A DNA stretch of 64,000 bases from NCBI GenBank assembly GCA_052168315.1, contig JBQLZO010000068.1, positions 20,556 to 84,555 on the forward strand, in the 5' to 3' direction. The stretch is from JBQLZO01 sp052168315 (GTDB lineage: Bacteria; Planctomycetota; Phycisphaerae; Phycisphaerales; UBA1924). The notes beneath the pieces are model-generated. The model was not told where the DNA came from. It saw only the letters and a program-made list of their open reading frames with translations, and searched no databases. The translations under genes were made by a program, and so were the position numbers. Below are positions 53,672-62,787 of the stretch, piece after piece (the stretch's first letter is position 1; every line of letters starts with the position of its first letter).

Positions 53672-55255
53672 GTGAGCGGGATGCGATTCGAAACCAGCCA
53701 ATCCATGAAGCTCGGCCAGCAGATGAAGCTGGCCCCGAGGATGATCCAGTCCATGGAGATCCTCCAGATGGCGCTGCCCGCACTCGAGGAGCGCATCGAG
53801 CAGGAACTCGAATCCAACATCGCCCTCGAGGTCGTCGAGCCGGGGATCAACACCGAGCCCCCGGGCGGCGACGACTTCTCCGATGGCTCCGACCGGGCCG
53901 CCGGAGCCGACGAAGACCGCATCGACCGTGGCGAACTCAATATCGAGAACAACGGTGGCGCGGATGACTTCGAACGCCTCGGGGCCTTCGAGAAGGACTA
54001 CGGCGAGGCACTCGAGAACGAGTACTCCGCCTCGCCCTCGGCATCGCTCCGTGAGCAGGAGTACGAACCCACCACCTACTCCGCATCCCGCATGGCCGGC
54101 GAACGCGACGCGAAGATGGACGCGATGGCCAACGCCGCCGCGCGCGGAAAGTCGCTCGGCGAGTACCTGCTCGAGCAGTGGATGTTCGCCGATGTCGCCG
54201 AGGAACTCCGCGAGCCCGGCAAGGCCCTGATCGCCGCCATCGATGCCGACGGATACCTCCGCACCCCGATCGAGCAGGTCCGCGCCCAGATCCCCGGCGA
54301 TGAGGGCGACAAGCCGACCATCGAGACGCTCGAGCGCGCGCTCACCGCGCTCCAGCTCTTCCTCGAACCGGCAGGCATCGGCGCCCGCGACACGCGCGAG
54401 TGCCTCCTGCTCCAGGTCGATGCCATCGAGGAGGAAGAGCCCGAGCGGGACCTGTCCGATGTGCGGACACTCATCTCCGACCACCTCGACGACCTGATCA
54501 ACAACCGGCTCCCGAAGGTCGCCCGCGATTCCGGGCTCACCATCGAGCAGATCAAGCACGCCATCGAGTTCATGCGCCGGCTCGTGATCCACCCCGGACG
54601 CCAGCTCGCCTCCGACCCCGTCGAGTCCATCTCCGTCGATGCCATCGTCGAGTACGACGAGGATGCCGATCGGTACTACGCCTTCCTCACCGACGGCCGG
54701 CTCCCCAACCTCCAGCTCAACCGCGAGTACGCGGTCCTCTCGCGCGACCGCAACCTCCCCAAGCCAGACCGCGACTTCATCAAGACCAATCTGTCCAACG
54801 CTCAGTGGCTCATCGACGCCGTGCGCCAGCGCCAGCAGACGCTCCTCCGCGTCATCAATGTCGTCGTCGAGGCCCAGCGCGACTTCTTTGACCTCGGGCC
54901 CGAAGCGCTCAGGCCGCTGCCGATGACCCAGGTCGCCGAGCAGCTGGGCATGCATGTCGCCACCGTCTCACGGGCCGTCGCCGGCAAGCACCTGCAGACC
55001 CCCCGCGGCGTCTTCCCGCTCCGCAAGTTCTTCACCGGCGGCACCCAGACCGAGTCCGGCGAGGAAGTCTCGTGGGATGCCATCAAGGCCGCCATGCGCG
55101 ATGTCGTCGACAACGAGGACCCCAAGAAGCCGCTCAGCGATGAGGCCATCGCCAAGGCCCTCAAGGCACGCGGCGTTGAGATCGCCCGGCGCACCGTCGC
55201 GAAGTACCGCGCCCAGCTCGACATCCCCCCGGCCCGCATGCGCCGCAAGTTCTGA
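53672..55255 (+). CDS. rpoN: RNA polymerase sigma-54 factor
   Basis: 527 residues from GTG 53672, with GAGGA seven bases upstream; ATG 53681 is an alternative. Region I (MKLGQQMKLAPRMIQSMEIL) is Gln/Leu-rich and activator-responsive. An acidic region II follows (about 50-125). The core-binding region and the DNA-binding helix-turn-helix (MTQVAEQLGMHVATVSRAV) are clear. The RpoN box ARRTVAKYR is about 505-513. It recognises -24/-12 promoters with an enhancer-binding ATPase; none is encoded in this window. A gap of 170 bases separates it from recR. Confidence 0.96.
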   Translation: MSGMRFETSQSMKLGQQMKLAPRMIQSMEILQMALPALEERIEQELESNIALEVVEPGINTEPPGGDDFSDGSDRAAGADEDRIDRGELNIENNGGADDFERLGAFEKDYGEALENEYSASPSASLREQEYEPTTYSASRMAGERDAKMDAMANAAARGKSLGEYLLEQWMFADVAEELREPGKALIAAIDADGYLRTPIEQVRAQIPGDEGDKPTIETLERALTALQLFLEPAGIGARDTRECLLLQVDAIEEEEPERDLSDVRTLISDHLDDLINNRLPKVARDSGLTIEQIKHAIEFMRRLVIHPGRQLASDPVESISVDAIVEYDEDADRYYAFLTDGRLPNLQLNREYAVLSRDRNLPKPDRDFIKTNLSNAQWLIDAVRQRQQTLLRVINVVVEAQRDFFDLGPEALRPLPMTQVAEQLGMHVATVSRAVAGKHLQTPRGVFPLRKFFTGGTQTESGEEVSWDAIKAAMRDVVDNEDPKKPLSDEAIAKALKARGVEIARRTVAKYRAQLDIPPARMRRKF

Positions 55256-55399
55256 GCAGCGCCCGTTCGCGCCACCACCGCGCTCGCGACCGGAACACCC
55301 ACGCCGCAGCACCCGGGATTCCCCGATCCCACACGCGATGGATCCCCATCCATCGCCCGCGATGCCGCGCGCCCATCACGGCCCGGACTCGCCTTCCGG

Positions 55400-55405
55400 T
55401 ATAGT
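55400..55405 (+). promoter_or_regulatory. Candidate -10 element before the first tricorn-like gene
   Basis: TATAGT in the context TCCGGTATAGTGCC, about 95 bases before ATG 55500. A five-of-six match to the sigma70 -10 consensus; no convincing -35 at 17 bases. Confidence 0.35.
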
Positions 55406-55499
55406 GCCACCCCCTCGAAGCGACCGGACGACCCGGCCGCCCCGTGCCCCGCGCGCACCCTTCCGCGACGCTCGACCCCACAACCCTGAGGATGACACC

Positions 55500-58400
55500 A
55501 TGAACACCGTGTCCAGGCACGCCCACCGCCGCACCGCCGCACCCATGACCGCCGGCGCGCCGCTGCCATTCCTCCTGCTCGCGCTGATCGGCGCCGCGAT
55601 CCTCGCCGCCGCCTCCCCGACCGCGCTCGCCCAGGGCAATGTCCGGCTCCCGCGCATGCCCGCGCTCAGCCCCGACGGCGCCTCCATCACTTTCACATGG
55701 CGCGGCGACATCTGGATCATCCCCTTCGAGGGCGGGATCGCCAAACGCCTCACCGTCCATCCCAACGACGACCTGCACTCGGCCTGGTCGCCGGATGGGC
55801 GCACCATCGCCTTTACCTCCGCCCGCGATGGCGGACGCAACATCTTCCTCATGAACCCGGATGGCACCGATGTCCGCCAGATCACGCGGGAGGACAACTC
55901 GTTCTCCATCACGGACTGGTCCGCCGACGGGCGCCACATCCTCGCGCACTCCGTCCGCGAGGGCGATGTCTACCGCGAGTCCCGCCCGTATCGCATCGCC
56001 GCCGATGGTTCGGACATCGAGCGCCTGCACGATGCGTTCGGCTCCGAGCCCGCCATGTCGCCCGATGGGCGATGGGTTGTGTTCACCCGCGGCGGCGCGG
56101 GCTGGGACCGGCGCGGGTACCGCGGCCCGGACGCCCGCGACCTCTGGCTCTACGACACGCGCGATGAATCGTTCCGCCGCATCACCGACTGGCCCGGCAA
56201 CGATGGCATGCCCCGTTGGGCGGGCAACGACACGATCGTGTTCGTCTCCGATCGCGAGGATGACACCTACAACCTCTATTCCATGCCGCTGGCCCGCGAT
56301 GGTGCGCCCGCCGAAGCGCGCCGGCTCACCCGGTTCAAAGGCCGCGAGTTCTCCGATGGCGTCTGGTCGTTCGATGTCTCCCGCGATGGCAGGCGCATCG
56401 TGCTCCACGCGTGGGATGCCCTGCACACCATCGACCTGACCGCCCGCACCCCCGCGCCGCAGCCCGTCCGCGTGCTCGCCTCCGAGGACCTCACCGACCA
56501 GACGGAACTCCTCGATCTCGACCGCCGCGTCGATGAGGCCGCCCTCAGCCCGGATGGCAACACCATGGCCTATGTCGCCTACGGCGAGATCTTCGTCAGG
56601 AACATCGAGGACGACGACCGCCCCACCCGGCGCATCACCGATTCCCACGCCCACGACCGAGAGATCGCGTGGTCGCCCTGCGGCACCCGCCTGTACTTCT
56701 CCTCCGACCGCGAGGGCAGCTTCTCCATCTACGCCGCCACCGTCGAGACCACCCGCGGCGAGGTCCTCGAAGCCTTCGAGCGCGCCACCAACCCGGACAA
56801 GCCCGCGGACGAAGCACCGGAAGAGGCGCCGGAGCCCGAAGCCGACGACACCCCGGATGACAACCCGGACAACGACACCGACGAAGCCGCGGACGAAGAT
56901 CCCGACGCCGACGCCGCCAACGACGATCGGGGCGACGAGTCCGACAAGAAAGACGAACCCAAGAAGAAGAAGGAACCGGAGACCACGCCCGGCCAGCGCT
57001 GGCAGGATGCGCTGACCTTCCGCATCGAGCCCGTGGTCCACACCGACGCCAACGAGTTCAGGCCCATCCCCTCGCCCGATGGCAACATGCTCCTCTACCG
57101 CCGCACCCGCGGCGACCTCATGCTCCACGACCTGCGCACCAACGAGTCGCGCCCCGTCTTCGAGCACTGGGACAACTGGATCGAGTACACCTGGGCACCC
57201 GACTCGAAGCACATCGCCTACAACCGCACCGACGAGAACTACAACGATGAGGTCTACATCGCCCCCATCGACGCCTCGTGGGAGCCGGTCAACATCACCA
57301 AGCACCCCAACACCGACGGCGCTCCCGCCTTCTCGGCCGATGGGAAGGTCCTCGCCTTCCTCTCACGGCGGATCAACTCCGAATCCGATGTCTGGATGGT
57401 CTTCCTCGACGAACGGCTCGAGGCCAAGACCGACTGGGAACTGGCCAAGTACTTCGAGGATGCGGCCAAGGCCGCCGCGAAGCGCAAGCCCATCCCCGTC
57501 CCGGACTGGCTCGCCCCCGCCGATGATGAATCCAACGCAGACGCCGACGCCGACACGGACGACAGCGACAACGAAGGCGACGACGACAAGGACAACGCCG
57601 ACTCAGAGAGTGCCAACGCCGACGCCGAGGAGTCCCTCGCCGACCAGTGGTCGCTCGACGATGCCTACCTCCGCCTCCGGCGCATCACCTCGCTGCCCGG
57701 CAGCGAGTGGAACCTGGACATCTCCGGCGGCGGCGACCGCCTCGTGTTCACCGGCAACGATGGCGGGTCCGGGCTCTTCTCCGTCGACTGGCGCGGGCGC
57801 GACCAGAAGCGCCTCACCGGATCATCGTCCGTCCAACATGTCGGGCTCGATGGCAAGACCGTCGTCATCGTCCAGGGCTCGCAGGCCCACACCGTGCCGA
57901 TCACCGGCGGATCCGTCGACACCCACTCCATGTCCGCGCGCATCCGCATCGATCTCCCGAAGCAGTCGAGCCAGAAGTTCCACGAGGCCGCGCGGTTCAT
58001 GCACGACACCTTCTACCACCCGGACATGAAGGGCCTGGACTGGACGGCCCTGGCCGAGACCTACCACGACCTCGTGGCGCACGCCGTGACGCCCAGCGAG
58101 TTCGGCGATGTCGCCAACAGGCTCCTCGGCGAGCTCAACGCCTCGCACATGGGCATCCGACCGCCCGGCGACCGACCGGAGAACACCGAGTCCAACGGAC
58201 GCCTCGGCGTCGACAGCGCCAAGCGTGAGGATGGCTTCCTCATCACCCGCGTGCTCGACAACTCCCCGGCCTCCAAGGGCCCGATGCGGCTCCACGAGGG
58301 CGATCTCATCCTCGCCATCGATGGCGAGCCGACCACCGAGCACGCGACGCTCGCCGCCGCCCTCGAAGGACGCATCGGCGATGAGGTCGTCCTGACCATC

Positions 58401-59111
58401 CGCAGGACGCCCGAGGGCGGCGAGTCGCCCATCGAGATGCCCATCCTCATCACCCCCATCTCGTACGGGGCCGAGGTCAACCTCCGGTACGACCAGTGGC
58501 AGTACGACAACGCCCGCATGGTCCACGAGCTCTCCGATGGCCGCCTCGGGTACCTCCACATCCGCGCCATGTCCGGCGGCGCGCTCATCGACTTCGAGCG
58601 CGACCTCTACGCCGCGGCCGAAGGGCGCGATGGGCTCATCATCGATGTCCGCAACAACGGCGGCGGGAGCACCGCCGACCGCGTCCTCGCTTCGCTCATG
58701 GTCAGGCCCCACGCCTACACCATCCCGCGCGGGGACGAGTCCGGCCGCACCGATGCCTACCCGCAGGACCGCCTGTTCATCCAGCGATACATCCGCCCCG
58801 TCAACATGCTCTGCAACCAGAAGTCCTTCTCCAACGCCGAGATCGTCTCGCACGCGTTCAAGACCCTCGAACGCGGCACCCTCGTCGGCGAGCAGACCGC
58901 CGGCGGCGTGATCTCCACTGGCGGCATCTCGCTCATCGATGGCACCTCCGTCCGCATGCCCTTCCGCGGCTGGTTCCTGCCCGATGGCACCGACATGGAG
59001 AACAACGGCGCCATGCCGCACATCCGCATCCCGATCACGCCCGCGGACGAGACCGCCGGGCGAGATCCACAGCTCGAAGCCGCCGTCGAGGACCTGCTCA
59101 AGCGGATCTGA
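55500..59111 (+). CDS. Secreted tricorn protease homologue 1 (propeller + PDZ + S41 peptidase)
   Basis: 1203 residues from ATG 55500, with GAGG eight bases upstream. The signal peptide ends near ALAQ. WD/TolB-like repeats (LSPDGASITFTWRGDIWIIP, AWSPDGRTIAFTSARDG) occupy about 45-430 and again about 500-870 as two propellers. Two acidic inserts lie at about 430-495 and 675-713 (Asp/Glu/Pro-rich). A PDZ domain (about 900-985) and the S41 catalytic domain (about 1015-1165) follow, with GYLHIRAM, DVRNNGGG and a likely nucleophile Ser1111 in SFSNAEIV. Tricorn peptidases degrade peptides; here the signal peptide places it outside the cytoplasm. The next gene encodes a related protein 64 bases downstream. 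Confidence 0.9.
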   Translation: MNTVSRHAHRRTAAPMTAGAPLPFLLLALIGAAILAAASPTALAQGNVRLPRMPALSPDGASITFTWRGDIWIIPFEGGIAKRLTVHPNDDLHSAWSPDGRTIAFTSARDGGRNIFLMNPDGTDVRQITREDNSFSITDWSADGRHILAHSVREGDVYRESRPYRIAADGSDIERLHDAFGSEPAMSPDGRWVVFTRGGAGWDRRGYRGPDARDLWLYDTRDESFRRITDWPGNDGMPRWAGNDTIVFVSDREDDTYNLYSMPLARDGAPAEARRLTRFKGREFSDGVWSFDVSRDGRRIVLHAWDALHTIDLTARTPAPQPVRVLASEDLTDQTELLDLDRRVDEAALSPDGNTMAYVAYGEIFVRNIEDDDRPTRRITDSHAHDREIAWSPCGTRLYFSSDREGSFSIYAATVETTRGEVLEAFERATNPDKPADEAPEEAPEPEADDTPDDNPDNDTDEAADEDPDADAANDDRGDESDKKDEPKKKKEPETTPGQRWQDALTFRIEPVVHTDANEFRPIPSPDGNMLLYRRTRGDLMLHDLRTNESRPVFEHWDNWIEYTWAPDSKHIAYNRTDENYNDEVYIAPIDASWEPVNITKHPNTDGAPAFSADGKVLAFLSRRINSESDVWMVFLDERLEAKTDWELAKYFEDAAKAAAKRKPIPVPDWLAPADDESNADADADTDDSDNEGDDDKDNADSESANADAEESLADQWSLDDAYLRLRRITSLPGSEWNLDISGGGDRLVFTGNDGGSGLFSVDWRGRDQKRLTGSSSVQHVGLDGKTVVIVQGSQAHTVPITGGSVDTHSMSARIRIDLPKQSSQKFHEAARFMHDTFYHPDMKGLDWTALAETYHDLVAHAVTPSEFGDVANRLLGELNASHMGIRPPGDRPENTESNGRLGVDSAKREDGFLITRVLDNSPASKGPMRLHEGDLILAIDGEPTTEHATLAAALEGRIGDEVVLTIRRTPEGGESPIEMPILITPISYGAEVNLRYDQWQYDNARMVHELSDGRLGYLHIRAMSGGALIDFERDLYAAAEGRDGLIIDVRNNGGGSTADRVLASLMVRPHAYTIPRGDESGRTDAYPQDRLFIQRYIRPVNMLCNQKSFSNAEIVSHAFKTLERGTLVGEQTAGGVISTGGISLIDGTSVRMPFRGWFLPDGTDMENNGAMPHIRIPITPADETAGRDPQLEAAVEDLLKRI

Positions 59112-59175
59112 ACCCGCCCCTCGCCTCACGCACCCCCAACCGCACCGACACAGCCCCCGCCCCCAGGAGAACCCA

Positions 59176-62100
59176 GTGAACCGCACACCCATGAACACGC
59201 CGAGCCGCCTCCGCGCCGCGTCCATCCGGGCCGCCGCGATGCCCATCGCCGCCGGCATCGCCGCGCTGCTCGCCTCGCACGCCTCCGCGCAGATCATCCG
59301 CCCGGACGCGACCATGCTCCGCGAGCCCGGCGTCTCGCGCACCCACATCGTCTTCGGGTACGCCAACGACCTCTGGATCGTCCCGCGCGAGGGCGGCGCT
59401 GCGACCCCGCTCGCCTCCCCGCCCGGGCGCGAGCGCTTCCCGCGCTTCAGCCCGGATGGCAAGACCATCGCCTTCCAGGGCAACTACGACGGCGACCGCG
59501 ACCTCTACACCATCCCCGTCGCCGGCGGGCCCGCCCAGCGCATCACCCACCACCCCGGCGAGGAAACTCTCCTCGACTGGATCAACGACGATGAGCTGCT
59601 CTTCCGCACCCCCGATCTCTCCGGGTACCGCAGGCTCGACCAGCTCTTCCGCATCAACGCCGATGGCGGGCACTACCGCCGGCTCCCCGTCGTCTTCGGC
59701 TCCGTCGGTTCCATCTCGCCCGACGGCGACACGCTCGCCTTCACGCCCTACACCCGCGATGAGCGCACCTGGAAGCGCTACCGCGGCGGCTGGGCCACCG
59801 ACATCTGGCTCTTCGACCTCAACACGCTCGACTCCGAACGCATCACCGACTGGGAGGGCACCGACACCCAGCCCATGTTCGCGCCCGGGAACAACAACAT
59901 CGTCTACTACCTCTCCGACGCGGGCCCCAACCACCGGCTCAACATCTGGTCGTACAACCGCCAGACCCGCCAGAAGCAGCAGGTCACCAACTTCGATCGC
60001 TACGACTGCAAGTGGCCCAGCATGGGCCCCGGCCCCGATGGGCGCGGCGAGATCATCCTCCAGAACGGCCAGGACCTCTACCTTATCGCCCTGCCCGGCG
60101 GCCAGGCCACGCGCGTCCAGGTCACCATCCCCGGCGACCGCCCCGCCATCCGTCCCATGACCATCGACGCGGCCGACCATGTCCAGGCCGTCTCCCTCTC
60201 GGCCACCGGCAAGCGCATCCTCGTCGAGGCACGCGGCGACCTCTGGTCGCTCCCCGCCACCGAGGGCGTCACACGCCAGCTCACTTCCACCTCCGGCATC
60301 GCCGAGCGCGATCCCGTCTCCTCGCCCGACGGCAAGACCATCGCCTTCTTCTCCGATGCCGAGGGCGAGTACCACCTCTACACCATGCCGCTCGACGCCT
60401 CGGCCCAGCCGTCCATCGCGGCCCGCCTCCCCGAGGGCTACTACTCGTCCATCGGGTTCTCGCCCGATTCCAAGCACCTCGTCTTCGGCGACAACGCCGG
60501 GCAGTACTGGCTGCACTCGTTCGAATCGGGGCAGACCCGCGTGATCACGCAGGACCTCTGGGCCTCGCTCGCCCCCGTCTCGTGGTCCCACGATTCCGGC
60601 TGGATGGCACTGCAGCTCGGCAACGAGAACAGCCACGACACCATCCACCTCTACGAGGTCGCCACAGGCACGCTCACCGAAGTCACCAGCGACATGATGC
60701 ACTCGTCCAACCCCGTCTTCGACGCCAAGGGCGAGTTCCTCTACTTCGTCACGCCCCGCTCCTTCAACGGCGCGTGGTCATCCCTCCCGGGCGATGCCAG
60801 CATCGTCTTCGAGAACATGGACAACATCGTCGCCGTCCCCCTCCGCAACGATGTCAAGTCGCCCATGCTCCCCAAGTCCGACGAGGAAGAGCCCAAGGAC
60901 GATGAGGATGACAAGGACAAGGACACGGACAAGGACAACGACAAAGAGGGCGATTCCGACTCCGACTCCGACAACGAGCCCGCCGACGAAGATGCCGATG
61001 CCGAGGACGACGCGGAAGACGCCGCCGACGACGCCGAAGCAGATGATGCCGATGCCGACGACGACAAGGAAGACGACAAGCCCATCATCACCATCGACCT
61101 CGAAGGCTTCGAGTCCCGCGCCATGCGCCTCCCCATGCCCGATGGCTCCTACGGCGGGCTCCTGGTCAACAAGGACAACGCCCTCGTCTTCTCCGAGTTC
61201 GGCGATGGCGGCGCCAAGCTCCAGATCTTCGACATGCACGCCGACGATCCTGAGGTCAAGACCATCATCGAGGGCTGGCGGCTCATCGCCGTCTCGGGCG
61301 ACCGCGCCAAGGCCCTCGTCGGACGCGGCAACAACCAGGCCGTCATCAGCCTCAAGCCCTCCCAGAAGGCCGAGGACACCGTTCCGAAGGACGCCATGAC
61401 CACCACCGTCGATCCGCGGCAGGAGTGGGAGCAGATCTTCGTCGAGACATGGCGGCTCTTCCGCGACTTCTTCTACACCGCCAACCTCCACGGCGTCGAC
61501 TGGGAGGCCGTCCGCGCCGAGTACGAGCCCATGCTCGCCGACTGCGTCGTCCGCGACGACCTCACATGGGTCATCCAGGAGATGATCTCCGAGCTCAATG
61601 TCGGGCACGCCTACTACCGCCCCGGAACCCTGCTCGACCAGGAGCCCTCGCAGCCCGTCGGCATGCTCGGCGCCGACTACGAACTCGTCACGCAGGATGG
61701 CGCCACCGCCTACCGCATCACCAACATCGTCACCGGCGCGCCGTGGGACATCGATGCGAAGGGCCCGCTCTCCGAGCCCGGCGTCGATGTCAAGGAAGGC
61801 GACTTCCTCCTGGCCGTCAACGGGCGTCCCATCAACACCGACATCGACCCCTGGGCCGCGTTCATCGGGCTCGCCGGGCGCACCGTCGAACTGACCGTCT
61901 CCGACAAGCCCACCATCGATGACAGCGCCCGCCGCGTCCTCGTCACCACGCTGCGTTCCGAGACCCCGCTCCGCTTCCGCGAGTGGATCGAGTCCACGCG
62001 GAAGTACATCCACGAGCAGTCCGATGGCAAGATCGGGTACGCCTATGTCCAGAACACCTCACCCCCCGGCCAGACCGATCTCTACCGCCAGTTCGCCGGC

Positions 62101-62661
62101 CAGAAGAACATGGAAGCCATGATCATCGACGACCGCTGGAACGGCGGCGGATGGGCCATCGGCCCCGGCATCATGGTCGACATGCTCTCACGCAAGCGCA
62201 CCAACTACTGGGCCGTCCGCCACGGGCGCGACTGGGCCTACCCCAACTTCTCGCACTCCGGACCCAAGGCCATGCTCATCAACGGGCTCTCGGCCTCCGG
62301 CGGCGACATGTTCCCTTACCTCTTCAAGCAGGCAAAGCTCGGCCCGCTCGTCGGAACCCGCACATGGGGCGGGCTCGTCGGGCTCTCCGGAAACCCCACG
62401 CTCATCGACGGCACCGCGCCGTCCATCCCCACATTCGCCTTCTACGAACTCGACGGCACATGGGGCATCGAGGGCCACGGCGTCGACCCCGACATCGAAG
62501 CCATCGACGACCCCTCGGCCCTCGCACGCGGACGCGATGCGCAGGTCGACGCCGCCATCGAGCACCTGCTCAAGGAGATCCAGCGCAACCCCTACCGCCG
62601 CCCGCCCACGCCCAAGGCGCCGGACCGCACCGGCATGGGCCTGCCCATCGAAGACCGCTGA
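59176..62661 (+). CDS. Secreted tricorn protease homologue 2 (propeller + PDZ + S41 peptidase)
   Basis: 1161 residues from GTG 59176, which has AGGAG six bases upstream; ATG 59191 is possible. The signal peptide ends near ASAQI. TolB/WD-type repeats (FSPDGKTIAFQGNYDGDRDLY) fill about 50-560. An extreme Asp/Glu/Lys insert follows (about 568-635), then a second propeller, a tricorn-core/PDZ region (about 745-910) and an S41 domain with IGYAYVQ, DDRWNGGG and a likely nucleophile Ser1041 in LSASGGDMF. It is a paralogue of the preceding gene, not a recent duplicate; the two look co-transcribed. A T-tailed terminator follows. Confidence 0.9.
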   Translation: MNRTPMNTPSRLRAASIRAAAMPIAAGIAALLASHASAQIIRPDATMLREPGVSRTHIVFGYANDLWIVPREGGAATPLASPPGRERFPRFSPDGKTIAFQGNYDGDRDLYTIPVAGGPAQRITHHPGEETLLDWINDDELLFRTPDLSGYRRLDQLFRINADGGHYRRLPVVFGSVGSISPDGDTLAFTPYTRDERTWKRYRGGWATDIWLFDLNTLDSERITDWEGTDTQPMFAPGNNNIVYYLSDAGPNHRLNIWSYNRQTRQKQQVTNFDRYDCKWPSMGPGPDGRGEIILQNGQDLYLIALPGGQATRVQVTIPGDRPAIRPMTIDAADHVQAVSLSATGKRILVEARGDLWSLPATEGVTRQLTSTSGIAERDPVSSPDGKTIAFFSDAEGEYHLYTMPLDASAQPSIAARLPEGYYSSIGFSPDSKHLVFGDNAGQYWLHSFESGQTRVITQDLWASLAPVSWSHDSGWMALQLGNENSHDTIHLYEVATGTLTEVTSDMMHSSNPVFDAKGEFLYFVTPRSFNGAWSSLPGDASIVFENMDNIVAVPLRNDVKSPMLPKSDEEEPKDDEDDKDKDTDKDNDKEGDSDSDSDNEPADEDADAEDDAEDAADDAEADDADADDDKEDDKPIITIDLEGFESRAMRLPMPDGSYGGLLVNKDNALVFSEFGDGGAKLQIFDMHADDPEVKTIIEGWRLIAVSGDRAKALVGRGNNQAVISLKPSQKAEDTVPKDAMTTTVDPRQEWEQIFVETWRLFRDFFYTANLHGVDWEAVRAEYEPMLADCVVRDDLTWVIQEMISELNVGHAYYRPGTLLDQEPSQPVGMLGADYELVTQDGATAYRITNIVTGAPWDIDAKGPLSEPGVDVKEGDFLLAVNGRPINTDIDPWAAFIGLAGRTVELTVSDKPTIDDSARRVLVTTLRSETPLRFREWIESTRKYIHEQSDGKIGYAYVQNTSPPGQTDLYRQFAGQKNMEAMIIDDRWNGGGWAIGPGIMVDMLSRKRTNYWAVRHGRDWAYPNFSHSGPKAMLINGLSASGGDMFPYLFKQAKLGPLVGTRTWGGLVGLSGNPTLIDGTAPSIPTFAFYELDGTWGIEGHGVDPDIEAIDDPSALARGRDAQVDAAIEHLLKEIQRNPYRRPPTPKAPDRTGMGLPIEDR

Positions 62662-62713
62662 TCCCATCGCTCGCAGGATCCAGCAGTCACGTCAAATCAT
62701 CCGATCGCACCAC

Positions 62714-62740
62714 AAGACCGCCCCTCCGGGCGGTCTTTTT
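62714..62740 (+). terminator. Rho-independent terminator after the tricorn-like genes
   Basis: AAGACCGCCC (62714-62723) pairs with GGGCGGTCTT (62728-62737) across a 4-base loop, and the stem runs into five T (62736-62740). This is the clearest intrinsic terminator in the window. Confidence 0.85.
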
Positions 62741-62774
62741 CACGCCCCCAACCCGTGCGCCCGCCCGCCCCCGG

Positions 62775-62780
62775 TACACT
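62775..62780 (+). promoter_or_regulatory. Candidate -10 for a leaderless pheS transcript
   Basis: TACACT is followed by seven bases (CACCGCC) and then ATG 62788. No ribosome site is present between them, so transcription may begin at the start codon. Confidence 0.4.
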
Positions 62781-62787
62781 CACCGCC

